This document shows, in pieces, positions 1 to 7,720 of a DNA stretch of 64,000 nt. This stretch comes from Paenibacillus sp. NFR01 (GTDB taxonomy: Bacteria; Bacillota; Bacilli; Paenibacillales; Paenibacillaceae). Location of the stretch: assembly GCF_900111565.1 (NCBI RefSeq), contig NZ_FOIK01000001.1, positions 1,333,309 to 1,397,308 on the forward strand, given 5' to 3'. The notes beneath the pieces are model-generated. The model was not told where the DNA came from. It ran no database searches and saw nothing but the letters and a program-made list of their open reading frames with translations. Position numbers and translations under genes: made by a program. Numbering within the stretch: position 1 is the stretch's first letter; the number at the start of each line of letters is the position of its first letter.

Positions 1-888
1 CAGCGTTGGGCGGACGAGGGTGGATATGGCCTCCGCAACCAGCTCCCTGTCTTTCCCGGCAAAGGCTTCAAGAATTCGCGCTTCACCTTCCGTTGTCCCG
101 CCGGATGCGAGTGCCGCAAAAGCGGCTTTGCGGATGGCACTGCGCGATTCACTGGACCACTCCAGCAATGCGGGAAGCGCCTCCGGATCCTCCGCAAGAA
201 ATTCAATGGCGGTCGTACGGATGGCTTCTTTGCCCTCTTTAGCCGCAGTAAACAGCAGTTCCCGCCAGGCCGGGCCACCGGCTGTACCGATCACCTTCAG
301 CTTGCGCACTTCGCTTTTGCCGCCCTGCAAGTCGAACTGGCCGGCCAGCACGCCGGCGATCTCCGGCCCGTAGGAAGGCAGAATGGTCGTCATTGCATAC
401 TCTGCGAGCTCCGCGTACGGATCGTCCAGCGCCCGGATCGCCAGCGGCAGCAGCCGCAAATCCCGGAAAAAGCCTTCTTTGAACGCCTCTATCACGACTT
501 CATACCGGCCTCCGCCCGTCGTGGTCAGCGCTTCGCGGACCTTTGCCAACCGGCGATACGATAGCGTGGTCTTTACGCCTTGAACCGTCGGCGCCTCAAC
601 CGGTCCGGGTTCACCATCCGGGGCCATTGAGCCTTGGGTGTACAGAACCGATTCCAGAAGCAATGCCAGCTCCTGCAGTTTGACCGCCGGCGGTTCGGCG
701 CCGGGCTCCGGCTCCACCAAGGAGGCAATGCCCTCCCCGATCCGTTTGAACACGGGCGACCGCTCTCCAAGCTGGCGGAATTGCGGAAGCAGCCGCTTCA
801 GCCGGAAATCGCCAGCCGCAAGCTCGCTCCCGGCAATATACAGTCTTTTCGCTTCCTGATGAAGCTCCAGCAGCAGTGTTGTACTCAC
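1..888 (-). CDS. HEAT-repeat protein, 3' end outside window (partial)
   Basis: This open frame runs from a GTG at 888 to the window edge (296 codons, no stop seen). The GTG follows a GGAGGAG ribosome binding site at good spacing. The visible C-terminal half consists of helical pairs rich in Ala, Leu and Glu, with phrases such as IRKAAFAALASGG, typical of HEAT/armadillo repeats, which act as protein-binding scaffolds. It lies 41 bases downstream of the SWIM zinc-finger gene on the same strand, so the two probably form one transcript. No enzymatic motif is visible. It may correspond to the HEAT-like (DUF5691-type) partner often found beside SWIM, MoxR-ATPase and VWA genes, but that is inference. 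Confidence 0.7.
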   Translation of the reverse strand, partial: MSTTLLLELHQEAKRLYIAGSELAAGDFRLKRLLPQFRQLGERSPVFKRIGEGIASLVEPEPGAEPPAVKLQELALLLESVLYTQGSMAPDGEPGPVEAPTVQGVKTTLSYRRLAKVREALTTTGGGRYEVVIEAFKEGFFRDLRLLPLAIRALDDPYAELAEYAMTTILPSYGPEIAGVLAGQFDLQGGKSEVRKLKVIGTAGGPAWRELLFTAAKEGKEAIRTTAIEFLAEDPEALPALLEWSSESRSAIRKAAFAALASGGTTEGEARILEAFAGKDRELVAEAISTLVRPTL

Positions 889-929
889 TTCTTCTCCTCC
901 TTTGAATCCTATTCGGGTCATGCGGATTG

Positions 930-2369
930 TCAGTACAACAGCCGGTAGGCTTCATCGCCCTTGAAGACGGTCAACGGCTGCGCGCTGAGCCGGCTCGTAT
1001 CCGGATTATGGTGGAACATGGCCAGCAGTGTGCAGTCGCTGAGCGCTTCCGCCGGCAAAAACGGCAGCAGGTGCACCGTTCCTTCCGCCAGCGAATAAAT
1101 ATCCTCCAGGACGATGGTTTGCCCCGCTTCATCCGTTGCTGTGAATTGCCCGCCTTCGGTCACGCCGATCCGGGCAGCATGCAGCAGGAGTACAGGCCGC
1201 TTATCGCCGAGCGGCGTCTTTAACTGCTGGCGGACCTGTTTCACGGCAACGGCATACGTACGGATCGCTGCCTTGCGAATTTTTTGATAATCTTCAGCCC
1301 CGGAAGGCCGGCTGGTCATCTCCTCGTACCGAACACGCGTATTCATGTCTCCCGGATACACGTATAATGCAGGGATTTGCGCGACCTCGAAAAAGCTGTC
1401 TTCTTCCCGCATCAGTTTGGCGGCTTTGTATGGACGGTAGCTCACCGTGCGATGGACAACCTCCGAGCCCAAATCAAGCCAATAGCCTTCATCCACAAAT
1501 TCCTCGCGTGCCAGGTCATTGTAACTATGAAAGGCAAGCTGGATCAGTTCGGCATGATCCTTGATCCGGCCAAAGCTCTTAAGCTCCGACAGCTGCCAGG
1601 CGTGGCCCAGCCATTCCTCGATAGTCGATTCCGCATCCAGCGCCAGCTCAGGGTCTTCGAGACGCGCATGCAAACGGGCGCGGCCCTTCCGGATCAGCGC
1701 ATGAATGACCGTCAGCTGCTCCATCGCATAGGAATAGCCTTCTTCATTCCGCGGCTCTTCGCCCAGCACGATCAGCAGGCGCCGCAGTTCGTTTTGCGCC
1801 CCGGGCAAATAATAATTGCCCAGCTCCTTCACGTAGCCTTTCAGCTCTTTGATGCGTCTGGCATCCACGGCCCCCAGCCCGCCGCGGACTACTCCCAGTG
1901 CCAGCTTCTCGAGCTGGTCCAGTCCTTCAAGCTGGGCCTGCATTTTTTTGCGCAGCGCCGATTTATTGACCTTTTTCGGCTTGTCTTCCACACGGCTCTC
2001 TTCCTGTTTGGCTTTGTTCTCTTCCCGTTTCTCCGCCTTCTCCCGCTTGGCGGCAATCTCCCCGGGAACCTCCTTCATGGCAAAGTCCTTTCCTTCCGCA
2101 TAGGCGTAGAGCAAGCCCAGCGCATGTTTGCATGGAAATTGCCGGCTGGGGCAGGTACAGCGGAAAACCGGCTTCTCCGGGACCATAAAATCCACGGAGC
2201 AGGCATAAGGTAGCTTGCCGCTCCCCGCGCATAATCCGAACAGCAGGTCGCCGGAATCCGTCCGGCTGAGCTCCGTAAAGCTGTTCTTGCGCACCAGGTT
2301 CTGGCCGTTTTTGACCGCCGCCGCATTCGGGGCCAGTGAATCCACATAGGTCGATGTAATGTCTGGCAA
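930..2369 (-). CDS. SWIM zinc-finger protein
   Basis: The protein has 479 residues from a TTG at 2369, chosen because GGGAGG lies 7 bases upstream; an ATG further out (2411) lacks a good site. A SWIM zinc-finger signature CxCx6CxH is seen as C71, C73, C80 and H82, embedded in FRCTCPSRQFPCKHA. A charged Lys/Glu-rich linker follows, then a long alpha-helical C-terminal region with no motif I recognise. SWIM domains bind DNA or proteins. The gene is followed by the HEAT-repeat gene and probably heads that operon. The domain call is firm; the cellular role is unknown. Confidence 0.82.
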   Translation of the reverse strand: MPDITSTYVDSLAPNAAAVKNGQNLVRKNSFTELSRTDSGDLLFGLCAGSGKLPYACSVDFMVPEKPVFRCTCPSRQFPCKHALGLLYAYAEGKDFAMKEVPGEIAAKREKAEKREENKAKQEESRVEDKPKKVNKSALRKKMQAQLEGLDQLEKLALGVVRGGLGAVDARRIKELKGYVKELGNYYLPGAQNELRRLLIVLGEEPRNEEGYSYAMEQLTVIHALIRKGRARLHARLEDPELALDAESTIEEWLGHAWQLSELKSFGRIKDHAELIQLAFHSYNDLAREEFVDEGYWLDLGSEVVHRTVSYRPYKAAKLMREEDSFFEVAQIPALYVYPGDMNTRVRYEEMTSRPSGAEDYQKIRKAAIRTYAVAVKQVRQQLKTPLGDKRPVLLLHAARIGVTEGGQFTATDEAGQTIVLEDIYSLAEGTVHLLPFLPAEALSDCTLLAMFHHNPDTSRLSAQPLTVFKGDEAYRLLY

Positions 2370-2490
2370 CTTGGTTCCTCCCGACTGGTAAGATGGATAT
2401 GATAAGAGCACATGTTTGCCTATATCTTAGCAAAAATGACCTGCGCTTCCAATTCTTTTTACCCAAAGAAAGGATTCAGGCATAACAAAA

Positions 2491-2512
2491 GGACGGCTTC
2501 CGCCGCCCTTCC
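2491..2512 (-). terminator. Intrinsic terminator after desR
   Basis: Read on the minus strand, a GGGCGGC / GCCGTCC stem with a GGAA loop is followed by TTTTGTT, just past the stop of the response regulator gene at 2521. Confidence 0.7.
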
Positions 2513-2520
2513 AATTGCGA

Positions 2521-3123
2521 TTATTTAAACCAGCCTTTTTCCTTGAACCTTGTGATTGCTTCAATCCGGTTGCCCACGTCCAGCTTGTCGAGGATAACCG
2601 AAATATAATTGCGCACCGTCCCTGTTGTCAGGTAAAGCTGGCTGGCGATTTCCTTCGTATTTTTCCCGTCGGCGATCAGCCCGAGCACTTCTTTCTCCCG
2701 CTGCGTCAGCGGATTGGCCTCCTGGCCGTACGCACCGTCCATTAGCTCGGGCGCATAGATCCGTTTGCCGGCCATCACGCTGCGGATCGACGATGCAAGC
2801 TCCTCGCTGGGACTGTCCTTGAGCAGGTAGGCATCCACGCCGGCCAGCGAAGCGCGTTCGAAATAGCCGGTCCGGGCAAAGGTGGTCAGAATCATGACCT
2901 TGCATGCGGAATCCTGGAGCGCTTCAGCCGCGTCGAGTCCGGTCATCACCGGCATTTCAATGTCCATAATGCAAATATCCGGGGCCAGCTTCCGCACCAG
3001 CTTCACGGCTTCCTCGCCGTTTGTCGCCCGGCCGACCACTTTCATGTCTTCTTCCAGATCAAGCAGCGAAGCGAGCGCGCCAAGCAGCATGCGCTGGTCC
3101 TCCGCGATAACGATTTTAATCAT
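2521..3123 (-). CDS. desR: DesR-like response regulator (NarL/LuxR family)
   Basis: This 200-residue regulator has an N-terminal receiver domain with acidic residues E8/D9, the phospho-acceptor D54 (CIMDIEMP) and the conserved Lys in AYLLKDS. A C-terminal LuxR-type helix-turn-helix covers about residues 138-195 (LTQREKEVLGLIADGKNTKEIA). Its ATG overlaps the kinase stop by 4 bases, so the two are translationally coupled. In Bacillus, DesR activates the fatty acid desaturase gene in the cold. No desaturase gene lies next to it here, so the target is probably elsewhere. Confidence 0.85.
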   Translation of the reverse strand: MIKIVIAEDQRMLLGALASLLDLEEDMKVVGRATNGEEAVKLVRKLAPDICIMDIEMPVMTGLDAAEALQDSACKVMILTTFARTGYFERASLAGVDAYLLKDSPSEELASSIRSVMAGKRIYAPELMDGAYGQEANPLTQREKEVLGLIADGKNTKEIASQLYLTTGTVRNYISVILDKLDVGNRIEAITRFKEKGWFK

Positions 3124-4274
3124 GGGCTCTCTTTCGCCTCTCTTTCCGGTTGTTTAATCACATTCGGAACCCGGATCACGATTTGCGTTCCCGTTCCTGT
3201 TTCCGTTCCGTTCTGGATGTCCATGCTGCCGTTCACGAATTCCAGCCGTTCCCGCATGCCCTGCAGCCCGTGGCCTTTGGCCATCTTTACACCGCTGCCG
3301 ATACCGCTGCCGTTGTCTTCCACCGCGATCACCAGATCCGACAGTGCCGGTTCAATCCGGATAAGGCATTCCGTCGCCCCGCTGTGCTTGACCACATTGG
3401 TGACGGCTTCTTTAAGGCACATGCTCAGCATGTTCTCCGTAAACAAAGAGGTGTTCGCCAGCTGGAGATCTCCTTCGAGCCGGAAATCGATTTCCGCCGC
3501 CTGCAGAATTTGCCGGATACGCGGCATTTCATCTTCTAACCGGATGCCGCGCATCTGCGTGACCATCTCCCGCACTTCCTTCAGCGCGCTGCGCGCCGTC
3601 AGCCGCACATCCCCGATTTCAATCACGGCCTGCGCCGGATTTTTGGTGATCAGCTTGCCGGCAAGATCGCTTTTCAGCCCGATGAGCGACAGCTTTTGCC
3701 CGAGGGTATCATGCAAATCGCGCGCGATCCGCTGGCGTTCTTCCATAATGACCAGCTCGGCGATCCGCTTGTTGGCATCCTCCAGCTGCCCCTGCAGCTT
3801 GTCCTGGCTGTTGCGGTTATAGGTCGTAGCCGGGAGCAGCACAACGGCAATGATACTGACGAGGACGAACGGCAGCTGCGAAATAAATACCTGATTTCGG
3901 GTAATCAGCTCATAGTTGATGGCGACGATCGTCGTCAGCAAATGAATGGTGTACAGTGTAAAAAAACCGATCCGGTTCCGCATATTCCCGATAAAAAAAG
4001 CAAGGAACAGCGCAAAATACATATACCCGAACATCAGCGTCATCGTAATCGACACGACGATCTGTACGCTGGTCCAAATATACATGAGCCAGTTCTTCGA
4101 TTTGAACGCCAGCACGTAACTGGCGAAAAACACCATGATCATGACGATCCCATACACCCAGCGGTCCATCGGCGACGTACGGAAAATCGAATAAAACGGC
4201 AGAATGTAAAAGACCACCCATACATAAGGGCTGAGTCCCGTGCTTTTATGAAAAATATGATGCCACTTCTGCAT
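3120..4274 (-). CDS. desK: DesK-like thermosensor histidine kinase
   Basis: The start is set at 4274 rather than the ATG at 4283 because AAAGG is then correctly spaced, and the N-terminus (MQKWHHIFHK) then matches the length I recall for Bacillus DesK. Five hydrophobic segments fill residues 1-150, followed by a linker helix and the dimerisation motif RDLHDTLGQKLSLIGLKSDL with the phospho-acceptor H188. A HATPase_c domain with KEAVTNVVKHS and GHGLQGMRERLE ends the protein. DesK senses membrane thickness/temperature and switches between kinase and phosphatase toward DesR. The family match is strong over the whole length. Confidence 0.88.
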   Translation of the reverse strand: MQKWHHIFHKSTGLSPYVWVVFYILPFYSIFRTSPMDRWVYGIVMIMVFFASYVLAFKSKNWLMYIWTSVQIVVSITMTLMFGYMYFALFLAFFIGNMRNRIGFFTLYTIHLLTTIVAINYELITRNQVFISQLPFVLVSIIAVVLLPATTYNRNSQDKLQGQLEDANKRIAELVIMEERQRIARDLHDTLGQKLSLIGLKSDLAGKLITKNPAQAVIEIGDVRLTARSALKEVREMVTQMRGIRLEDEMPRIRQILQAAEIDFRLEGDLQLANTSLFTENMLSMCLKEAVTNVVKHSGATECLIRIEPALSDLVIAVEDNGSGIGSGVKMAKGHGLQGMRERLEFVNGSMDIQNGTETGTGTQIVIRVPNVIKQPEREAKESP

Positions 4275-4436
4275 ATCTGCCATCCTTTTGTTCAGCTGTG
4301 TTCCTGCTCTTTTATTCTAGCATAAAGTTTTGCCGCGGCGGCAGTGACGACTGTAACCTTATGGCGTTTGCTCGCGTTCGCGTTTATACTGTTGATGTTC
4401 ATCTTCATTCCGCAAAATGTAAAGGAGAAAAAAGAC

Positions 4437-4649
4437 ATGCCGATTAACCGGCCTTTGCTTACCGATGCCGATTTGCAGGAAGCCGCAGACCGGAAGCTTC
4501 CCGTACGCGTTTTTGAGAACGACCATTTCGTGCTGAACGGCGGCATCATCGTCCGTTATACCGATTCCGATGTCGTCATCCAGTCCCGGGTCAGCGATTT
4601 GACCTACTATTCCCGGTCCTCCTGCCAGTTCTACGAGGTTAGACCCTAG
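4437..4649 (+). CDS. Small conserved-looking protein of unknown function
   Basis: This 70-residue frame starts at an ATG preceded by AAAGGAG at 9-base spacing; a longer in-frame start at 4344 has no ribosome binding site. The sequence is soluble and mixed, with no cysteine pair or signal peptide, ending in SSCQFYEVRP. It is transcribed away from desK and followed by a strong hairpin terminator, which supports a real gene. I do not recognise the family. Confidence 0.6.
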   Translation: MPINRPLLTDADLQEAADRKLPVRVFENDHFVLNGGIIVRYTDSDVVIQSRVSDLTYYSRSSCQFYEVRP

Positions 4650-4698
4650 CAGGAGCGGGATTGCCGCATCATTGGTCCTGCCGTGTGAAGAATAATAA

Positions 4699-4732
4699 AA
4701 GCTGCCGGAGCATGGGCTCCGGCAGCTTTTTT
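4699..4732. terminator. Bidirectional terminator between convergent small genes
   Basis: AGCTGCCGGAGC and GGCTCCGGCAGCT form a 12-base stem around ATG, with T-runs on both sides. It serves the plus gene at 4437 and the minus gene at 4749. Confidence 0.85.
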
Positions 4733-4748
4733 CACATCTGTTGATCTT

Positions 4749-4907
4749 CTATCGTTTCATCGAATTCATTGATTTCAGCTTTTCGTCAAGAATATCCTGG
4801 AAGCTCTGCGCTTTATCGTCGTTACGCTGCGGCTTCGGCTGGACCACCGGCTGAGGTCTGAAGTACTGGTGGTTGAATGCCATCAAATTATGTACGGCCA
4901 TACTCAT
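4749..4907 (-). CDS. Small hypothetical protein (52 aa)
   Basis: The ATG at 4907 has AAGGAGG upstream at about 9 bases, so this start is preferred over an outer one at 4937. The protein has a Pro/Gln-rich middle (RPQPVVQPKPQ) and an amphipathic C-terminal helix (FQDILDEKLKSMNSM). It has no membrane segment. It is monocistronic, bounded by the terminator at 4699-4732. Function is unknown. Confidence 0.5.
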   Translation of the reverse strand: MSMAVHNLMAFNHQYFRPQPVVQPKPQRNDDKAQSFQDILDEKLKSMNSMKR

Positions 4908-5108
4908 AGGGTTCCGCCTCCTTGGGATACTTGGCACAGGTTTGCATGAATGTGCATCATTTGTTATCCCTAATTAACCGCAATTTTCCATCGTCAAACG
5001 CTTTTTGGTATTTTTTTCGAAAAAAAATGCTCCCGGCGGCGTTAACCGCTGAAAGCATGTTTAATTTCGATAGGGATCATGCAGAAAGATGCAACCTATC
5101 CGTCAAAT

Positions 5109-6116
5109 TCAGGTCCGCGGTTTAACCGCCGCCCATGAGGTATCGTTCAGCAGCGCCAGTTCATCCGGCGTCAGCTTAAAGCTCATGGCTCCGACGTTCT
5201 CCTCGGCATGCCGCAGCTTGGAAGCCCCCGGAATAGCCACAACCGTCTCGCCATGATAGGTAATCAGCCAATTCAGCGCGACTTGACCCAGGGTAACCCG
5301 ATACCGCTCCGCAAGCATGCCCAGCGCCTCGATCAGCGGACGGCTTTGGTTCAGGCCCGCCGTGTCCAGTCCGGACTGCATGCGCCGGATACGGGAGAGC
5401 TTTCCGATCTGAGCGGGATCCTTATGGAAGCGCCCGGTCAACACGCCCTGCTGCAGCGGCGAATACGCGATGATGGAGATGTCCAGCTCCTTGGCGGTTT
5501 CCATCAGCCCGTTTTGTTCGATGCGGCGGTTGAGCAGATTGTATTTCACCTGGTTGGAGATCAGCTTCAGCCCGTATTGTGCAAGCTGCCGATGCGCTTC
5601 AGCCATCTGCTTAGCCGAAAAATTGCTGACCCCGATATAACGGATTTTGCCTGCCTTCACCAGTCCGGCCATCGCCTTCATCTCGCTGGCAACCGAAGAG
5701 AACGAATACGGCTGATGGATCTGGTATAAATCAATCTGCCGGCCGCCCAGGCAGCGCAGCCGTTCATCGATCGTCGCCGGAATTGATTTGGCCGTGCGCA
5801 TCATCGGCCACCATTTGGTGGCGACCGCCGGTTCGGCATGCGGGCTGCCTTCCTGGCGCAGCTTGTCGAGCGCGTGGGCTATCGCTTCCTCGGATTTGCC
5901 CCCGCCGTAGACCTCCGCCGTATCGACCCAGTTCATTCCCCCGGCAAGGCTCGCCCGGACGATATCCAGAATCGCTCCTTCATCCAGATTGCTCCAATAC
6001 CGGCCGACGAGACCGCTGCCCCGGCTAAACTGCCAGCAGCCCAGCCCGAGCGGCGACAGCATCAGCTCCGATTGCCCCAACCGCCGAAGTCCCAAACGAT
6101 TTTGACCGTGTTCCAT
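5109..6116 (-). CDS. Aldo/keto reductase
   Basis: This 335-residue NAD(P)H-dependent oxidoreductase has the TIM-barrel AKR signature. The catalytic tetrad is visible as D65 and Y70 (VDTAEVYGGG), K101 (ATKWWP) and H134 (YQIHQPY). Later blocks YIGVSNFSAKQM and IAYSPLQQGVLTGR are typical of the YajO/YhdN-like branch. AAGGAT lies 6 bases before the ATG. It sits 29 bases downstream of the broken HAD gene on the same strand and may share its transcript. The physiological substrate cannot be told from sequence. Confidence 0.88.
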   Translation of the reverse strand: MEHGQNRLGLRRLGQSELMLSPLGLGCWQFSRGSGLVGRYWSNLDEGAILDIVRASLAGGMNWVDTAEVYGGGKSEEAIAHALDKLRQEGSPHAEPAVATKWWPMMRTAKSIPATIDERLRCLGGRQIDLYQIHQPYSFSSVASEMKAMAGLVKAGKIRYIGVSNFSAKQMAEAHRQLAQYGLKLISNQVKYNLLNRRIEQNGLMETAKELDISIIAYSPLQQGVLTGRFHKDPAQIGKLSRIRRMQSGLDTAGLNQSRPLIEALGMLAERYRVTLGQVALNWLITYHGETVVAIPGASKLRHAEENVGAMSFKLTPDELALLNDTSWAAVKPRT

Positions 6117-6145
6117 CGCTCATCCTTCTTTCCGTATAGTAACCA

Positions 6146-6822
6146 TCATTTAGTTGCTATGATTTTTTCCAATATCAGCGCTACGCCGTCGTTGTCGTTC
6201 GTTTCCGTAATCTCTGCGGCGATATCCTTGAGAAGCGGCACGGCATTGCCCATGGCGACCGGATACCCACAGGCCTGAAACATACCAAGATCGTTATGAT
6301 CATCTCCGAAACACATCACCTGTTCCATTTCGATGCCCAGTCCGGCGCAGAGCTGGGCTACGGCCGCTTCCTTGGAGGCGGAAGACGACATGATCTGAAT
6401 CAGCGAGCCGCCATCCGTAACGATCACATTGCAAACGGAACCGAAGCGGGTGGTAACTTTGTCCGGGAATCCGAAGCCGCTTACCAGGACCTTTGTGCAA
6501 TCCATCGCCTTCATTTGCAGAAGCGGAATAACCTCGGGATCCGTTTTGAAATGAAGCTTCTCTCCTTCGTCCAGGGGATACCGAGCATACCAACGGTCCA
6601 TTACTTCGATGCTGACCTTTGCTTCCCCTTCAAGCTCCATGCAGAAATCGATAATTTCCGCCGCCCGCGGTGCCGGGATTGGGTGATGAAAGGTCATGTC
6701 CGCTGCAGGACAATGATACAAAGCCCCGTTATAACAGACAACAATGCCAAGGCTTGCAAGATCTGCACCCACGAAATTCACAGCGTCCCGTCGAGATCGG
6801 ATACGATGGCCTTGATCTGCAT
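6146..6822 (-). pseudogene. Disrupted Cof-type HAD-superfamily phosphatase
   Basis: An ATG at 6822, preceded by GGGAG, encodes MQIKAIVSDLDGTL, which is HAD motif I, and then hits TGA at once. The rest of the gene continues in another frame from about 6781 (NFVGADLASLGIVVCYNGALYH onward). It is intact to the stop, including the late motif CFGDDHNDLGMF and DGVALILEKI. Relative to Cof/YkrA-type proteins, about 25-30 residues between motif I and NGA are missing, including the motif II TGR segment. The gene therefore looks inactivated by a small internal deletion with frameshift. A sequencing error alone would not restore the missing segment. Confidence 0.75.
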
Positions 6823-6953
6823 TTTCGGCTCCCTTCTTGTAAATATTAGGTTAACTTGTAATATCCGAAACATTTATCGTTATGGTATAATTGCCCTGCG
6901 ATTTCGCATGGGCTGCATCGGCAATCGGCTACACCATTTCACGGAGGGAAATC

Positions 6954-7625
6954 ATGTTAAAAATTTTCGGGTTCCTGCTGCTTTACCGCCTGCTCGGCAA
7001 TCCTTTTCTCGCACTGATCGTACTATTGGTGATCCTGTATGTGCTGGACCGGCGATATGTCGGGATTTTCCCCAGCATTGCCAAACCGTTTCGCCGGAGC
7101 CGGCAAACCTCCAAGCTGCGGACCGTCATCTCGCTCAATCCGAACGACGTTTCCTCCAAATTCGAACTCGCCCGGCTGTTAAGCGAACGGGGCCGCTTCC
7201 AGGAAGCGAAAACGCTGCTGACGCAGATCGAAAGCCGTTATGAAGATTCCGCCGACTACTGGGTGGAGCTGGGCTACGTGAATTTGAAGCTGGGACAGCT
7301 GGCCGAAGGCGAAACACAGATGCTGCAGGGCCTGAGCCTCAATGAACGCTCACAGTACGGGCGGCCATACCTGCGGCTGGCCGAAGCGTTCCGCCACAGC
7401 GACCACGATAAGGCGCTGCGTTATGTGCACAATTTTCAGGAAATCCAATCTTCTTCCAGCGAAGCTTATTATTTGGCCGGATCGATGTACAAAGCCCTTG
7501 GCCGAAATGAAGAAGCAAAGCAAGCCTTTCGCGAATCGATCGCGGTCTACCGCTCGCTACCCAAATACAAGAAACGGCAGGAACGCGGCTGGGCGCTGCG
7601 CAGCTATTTTGCCGGCATGAAATAA
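6954..7625 (+). CDS. TPR-repeat protein with N-terminal membrane anchor
   Basis: The ATG at 6954 follows GGAGG at 7 bases. Residues 1-30 are hydrophobic (FGFLLLYRLLGNPFLALIVLLVILYVL) and likely anchor the protein, leaving the rest in the cytoplasm. The remainder is built of tetratricopeptide-like helix pairs, e.g. KFELARLLSERGRFQEAKTL and YYLAGSMYKALGRNEEAKQAF, ending at 223 residues. TPR arrays mediate protein contacts. It is monocistronic, with a terminator straight after. No partner is indicated. Confidence 0.75.
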   Translation: MLKIFGFLLLYRLLGNPFLALIVLLVILYVLDRRYVGIFPSIAKPFRRSRQTSKLRTVISLNPNDVSSKFELARLLSERGRFQEAKTLLTQIESRYEDSADYWVELGYVNLKLGQLAEGETQMLQGLSLNERSQYGRPYLRLAEAFRHSDHDKALRYVHNFQEIQSSSSEAYYLAGSMYKALGRNEEAKQAFRESIAVYRSLPKYKKRQERGWALRSYFAGMK

Positions 7626-7645
7626 CCGGGACCTGCCGGATGAAT

Positions 7646-7699
7646 AAAGAACCTCTTGCGGATAACATGCTTTAAGGCAATCCGTAAGAGGTTCTTTGT
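7646..7699. terminator. Terminator between TPR and MMPL genes
   Basis: Arms of 17 bases (AAAGAACCTCTTGCGGA and its near-perfect complement at 7681-7697) enclose an 18-base loop. A- and T-runs on the two sides allow use from both strands of this convergent pair. Confidence 0.75.
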
Positions 7700-7720
7700 T
7701 GTGGTTACAGTTGGATGTCC

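Noticed and set aside
20..583. Two plus-strand frames at the left edge
   Set aside because: The minus strand gives one continuous helical-repeat frame from a well-placed GTG, so these are its shadows.
4922..5125. 67-codon plus-strand frame
   Set aside because: No ribosome binding site, odd composition, and it runs into the end of the aldo/keto reductase gene; treated as the upstream region of the 4749 gene.
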